Of a DNA stretch of 5,812 bases, positions 5,065-5,812 are shown piece by piece (within the stretch, counting starts at the first letter, position 1; each line of letters opens with the position of its first letter). The notes below the pieces were generated by a model, which was given only the letters and a program-made list of their open reading frames with translations, ran no database searches and was not told the origin of the DNA. Position numbers and translations under genes: made by a program. The stretch is from an uncultured Selenomonadaceae bacterium (lineage in GTDB: Bacteria; Bacillota; Negativicutes; Selenomonadales; Selenomonadaceae), in NCBI GenBank assembly GCA_905233965.1, contig CAJOFG010000032.1, positions 12,695 to 18,506 on the forward strand, read 5' to 3'.

Positions 5065-5557
5065 AATTTCGCCGGACGAAATAATAATCGGCAAACTCGG
5101 CAAGACGCGCGGACTTGACGGCACTTTAAAAATAATTTCGCTCACCGATTTTGAAAACCGTTTCGACGATTTGAAAGAAATTAAAGTCGGCGAAAAAATT
5201 TTGTCGGTGGAAAAAATCCGGCATATCGGCGGAGAAATTTTCGTCAAGTTCGCCGGCGTGAACGATAAAGAGAGCGCGAAACTTTTGACGAACAAATTTT
5301 TGACCGTCAACCGCTCCGATGCCGCGCCGCTCGATGACGACGAATTTTATTTTTTCGACATAATCGGCTGTGAAGTTTTCGACGGGGAGAAAAAAATCGG
5401 TACGGTGAAAAATATTTTGCGAACCGGCAGCAATGACGTTTTGGAAATTTCCGGCGCGAAAGAAATTTTGATTCCCGCGCTGAAAAGTGTTATTCGCGAA
5501 ATAAATTTGCCGGAGAAAAAAATTTTCGTCGATATGACCGGGTTGGAAGAATTTTGA
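5048..5557 (+). CDS. rimM: Ribosome maturation factor RimM
   Basis: RimM binds ribosomal protein S19 and the 30S head and helps 16S rRNA processing and late 30S assembly. The 169-residue length is normal. The N-terminal beta-barrel domain is recognised by IIIGKLGKTRGLDGTLKI and SLTDFENRF, and the C-terminal PRC-barrel domain by DDEFYFFDIIGCEVF, GTVKNILRTGSNDVLEI, ILIPALKSVI and FVDMTGLEEF. The start is TTG at 5048, inside the end of ylqD (17-base overlap). It is the only usable start in frame after the TAA at 5045-5047 and before the conserved IIIGK; GGAGG at 5031-5035 is 12 bases away, a long spacing, so translation probably depends on coupling to ylqD. In many Firmicutes rimM is followed by trmD and preceded by rpsP; here a flavin-reductase-like gene follows. 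Confidence 0.94.
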   Translation: MQYADKISPDEIIIGKLGKTRGLDGTLKIISLTDFENRFDDLKEIKVGEKILSVEKIRHIGGEIFVKFAGVNDKESAKLLTNKFLTVNRSDAAPLDDDEFYFFDIIGCEVFDGEKKIGTVKNILRTGSNDVLEISGAKEILIPALKSVIREINLPEKKIFVDMTGLEEF

Positions 5558-5569
5558 GAGGTGGAAATT

Positions 5570-5812
5570 TTGAAAAAGGAAGTAAACGTTTTCGACTGCG
5601 CCGGCGAAATTTTGAAAGCACTGCCGGCCGGAATTTTGATGACGAGTGAAGCGGAGGACTGCGTGAACGCGATGACAATCGGCTGGGGGACTCTCGGCAT
5701 TGAATGGGGCGTTCCGATTTTTGCCGCTTACGTCCGCGAAAGTCGTTTCACTCACGACCTTGTAGAACGCACCGGAGAATTTACGATTTGCGTACCGCTT
5801 GCCGGAAAATAT
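5570..5812 (+). CDS. Flavin reductase-like protein, N-terminal part (runs off the window)
   Basis: The first 81 residues are visible. They match the flavin-reductase-like FMN-binding split-barrel family: ALPAGILMTSEAEDCVNAMTIGWGTLGIEWGVPIF, then VRESRFTHDLVERTGEFTICVPL. In that family the NAMTIGWG part contacts FMN and the VRESRFTHDLVE helix follows the barrel strand. Members reduce or bind FMN; close relatives in anaerobes are of unknown substrate. The start is TTG at 5570, with AGGTGG (5559-5564) five bases before it and the rimM stop 12 bases upstream, so it is probably in the same operon as rimM. The C-terminal half, needed to classify it further, is outside the window. Confidence 0.85.
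   Translation, partial: MKKEVNVFDCAGEILKALPAGILMTSEAEDCVNAMTIGWGTLGIEWGVPIFAAYVRESRFTHDLVERTGEFTICVPLAGKY

Noticed and set aside
5126..5755. Antisense open frame across rimM and the flavin-reductase gene
   Set aside because: It spans two real plus-strand genes and their junction, and shows no family motif.

Overview
The window is a compact, mostly plus-strand stretch of a bacterial chromosome with nine protein-coding genes, two of them cut by the window edges. Gene content points to a Firmicute. The order rph, rdgB/HAM1-type pyrophosphatase, YfcE-like phosphoesterase matches the rph-ysnA-ysnB cluster of Bacillus subtilis, and YlqD directly before RimM is a Firmicutes signature. The Negativicutes are a plausible subgroup, because the C-terminal tail of the first gene resembles tails I associate with their hybrid histidine kinases; that placement is an inference. 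Non-coding DNA is rich in A and T runs, and four of the nine visible gene starts are TTG.

Layout. (1) 1-153: end of an unrecognised gene, possibly a signalling protein, closed by an intrinsic terminator at 177-218. (2) 303-1442: glf, UDP-galactopyranose mutase, with candidate promoters before it and a short terminator (1445-1469) after it, so it looks like a single-gene unit. (3) 1530-3345: rph, rdgB and a YfcE-like phosphoesterase, with neighbouring genes overlapping by 1 and 4 bases. (4) 3358-4487: a small nitroreductase and recR, in line with the preceding block. (5) 4485-4642: a 154-bp non-autonomous mobile element (MITE-like) with 16-bp terminal inverted repeats (15/16 matching) and flanking TA dinucleotides, inserted exactly in the recR stop codon. 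(6) 4669-5812: ylqD, rimM (overlapping by 17 bases) and the start of a flavin-reductase-like gene.

The genes from rph onward probably formed one long housekeeping transcription unit: 3' end processing of RNA (RNase PH), nucleotide-pool cleaning (RdgB), recombinational repair (RecR), 16S rRNA/30S maturation (RimM) and two FMN-type redox proteins. Removing the MITE and one TA copy joins recR, with a TAA stop, to the ylqD ribosome-binding site with only 25 bases between stop and start, so the element appears to have entered an intact operon without changing the RecR protein.

Most genes are ordinary core genes. The most interesting features are the MITE, its precise placement in a stop codon, a possible promoter inside it facing ylqD-rimM, and the separation of ylqD-rimM from their usual rpsP and trmD neighbours.
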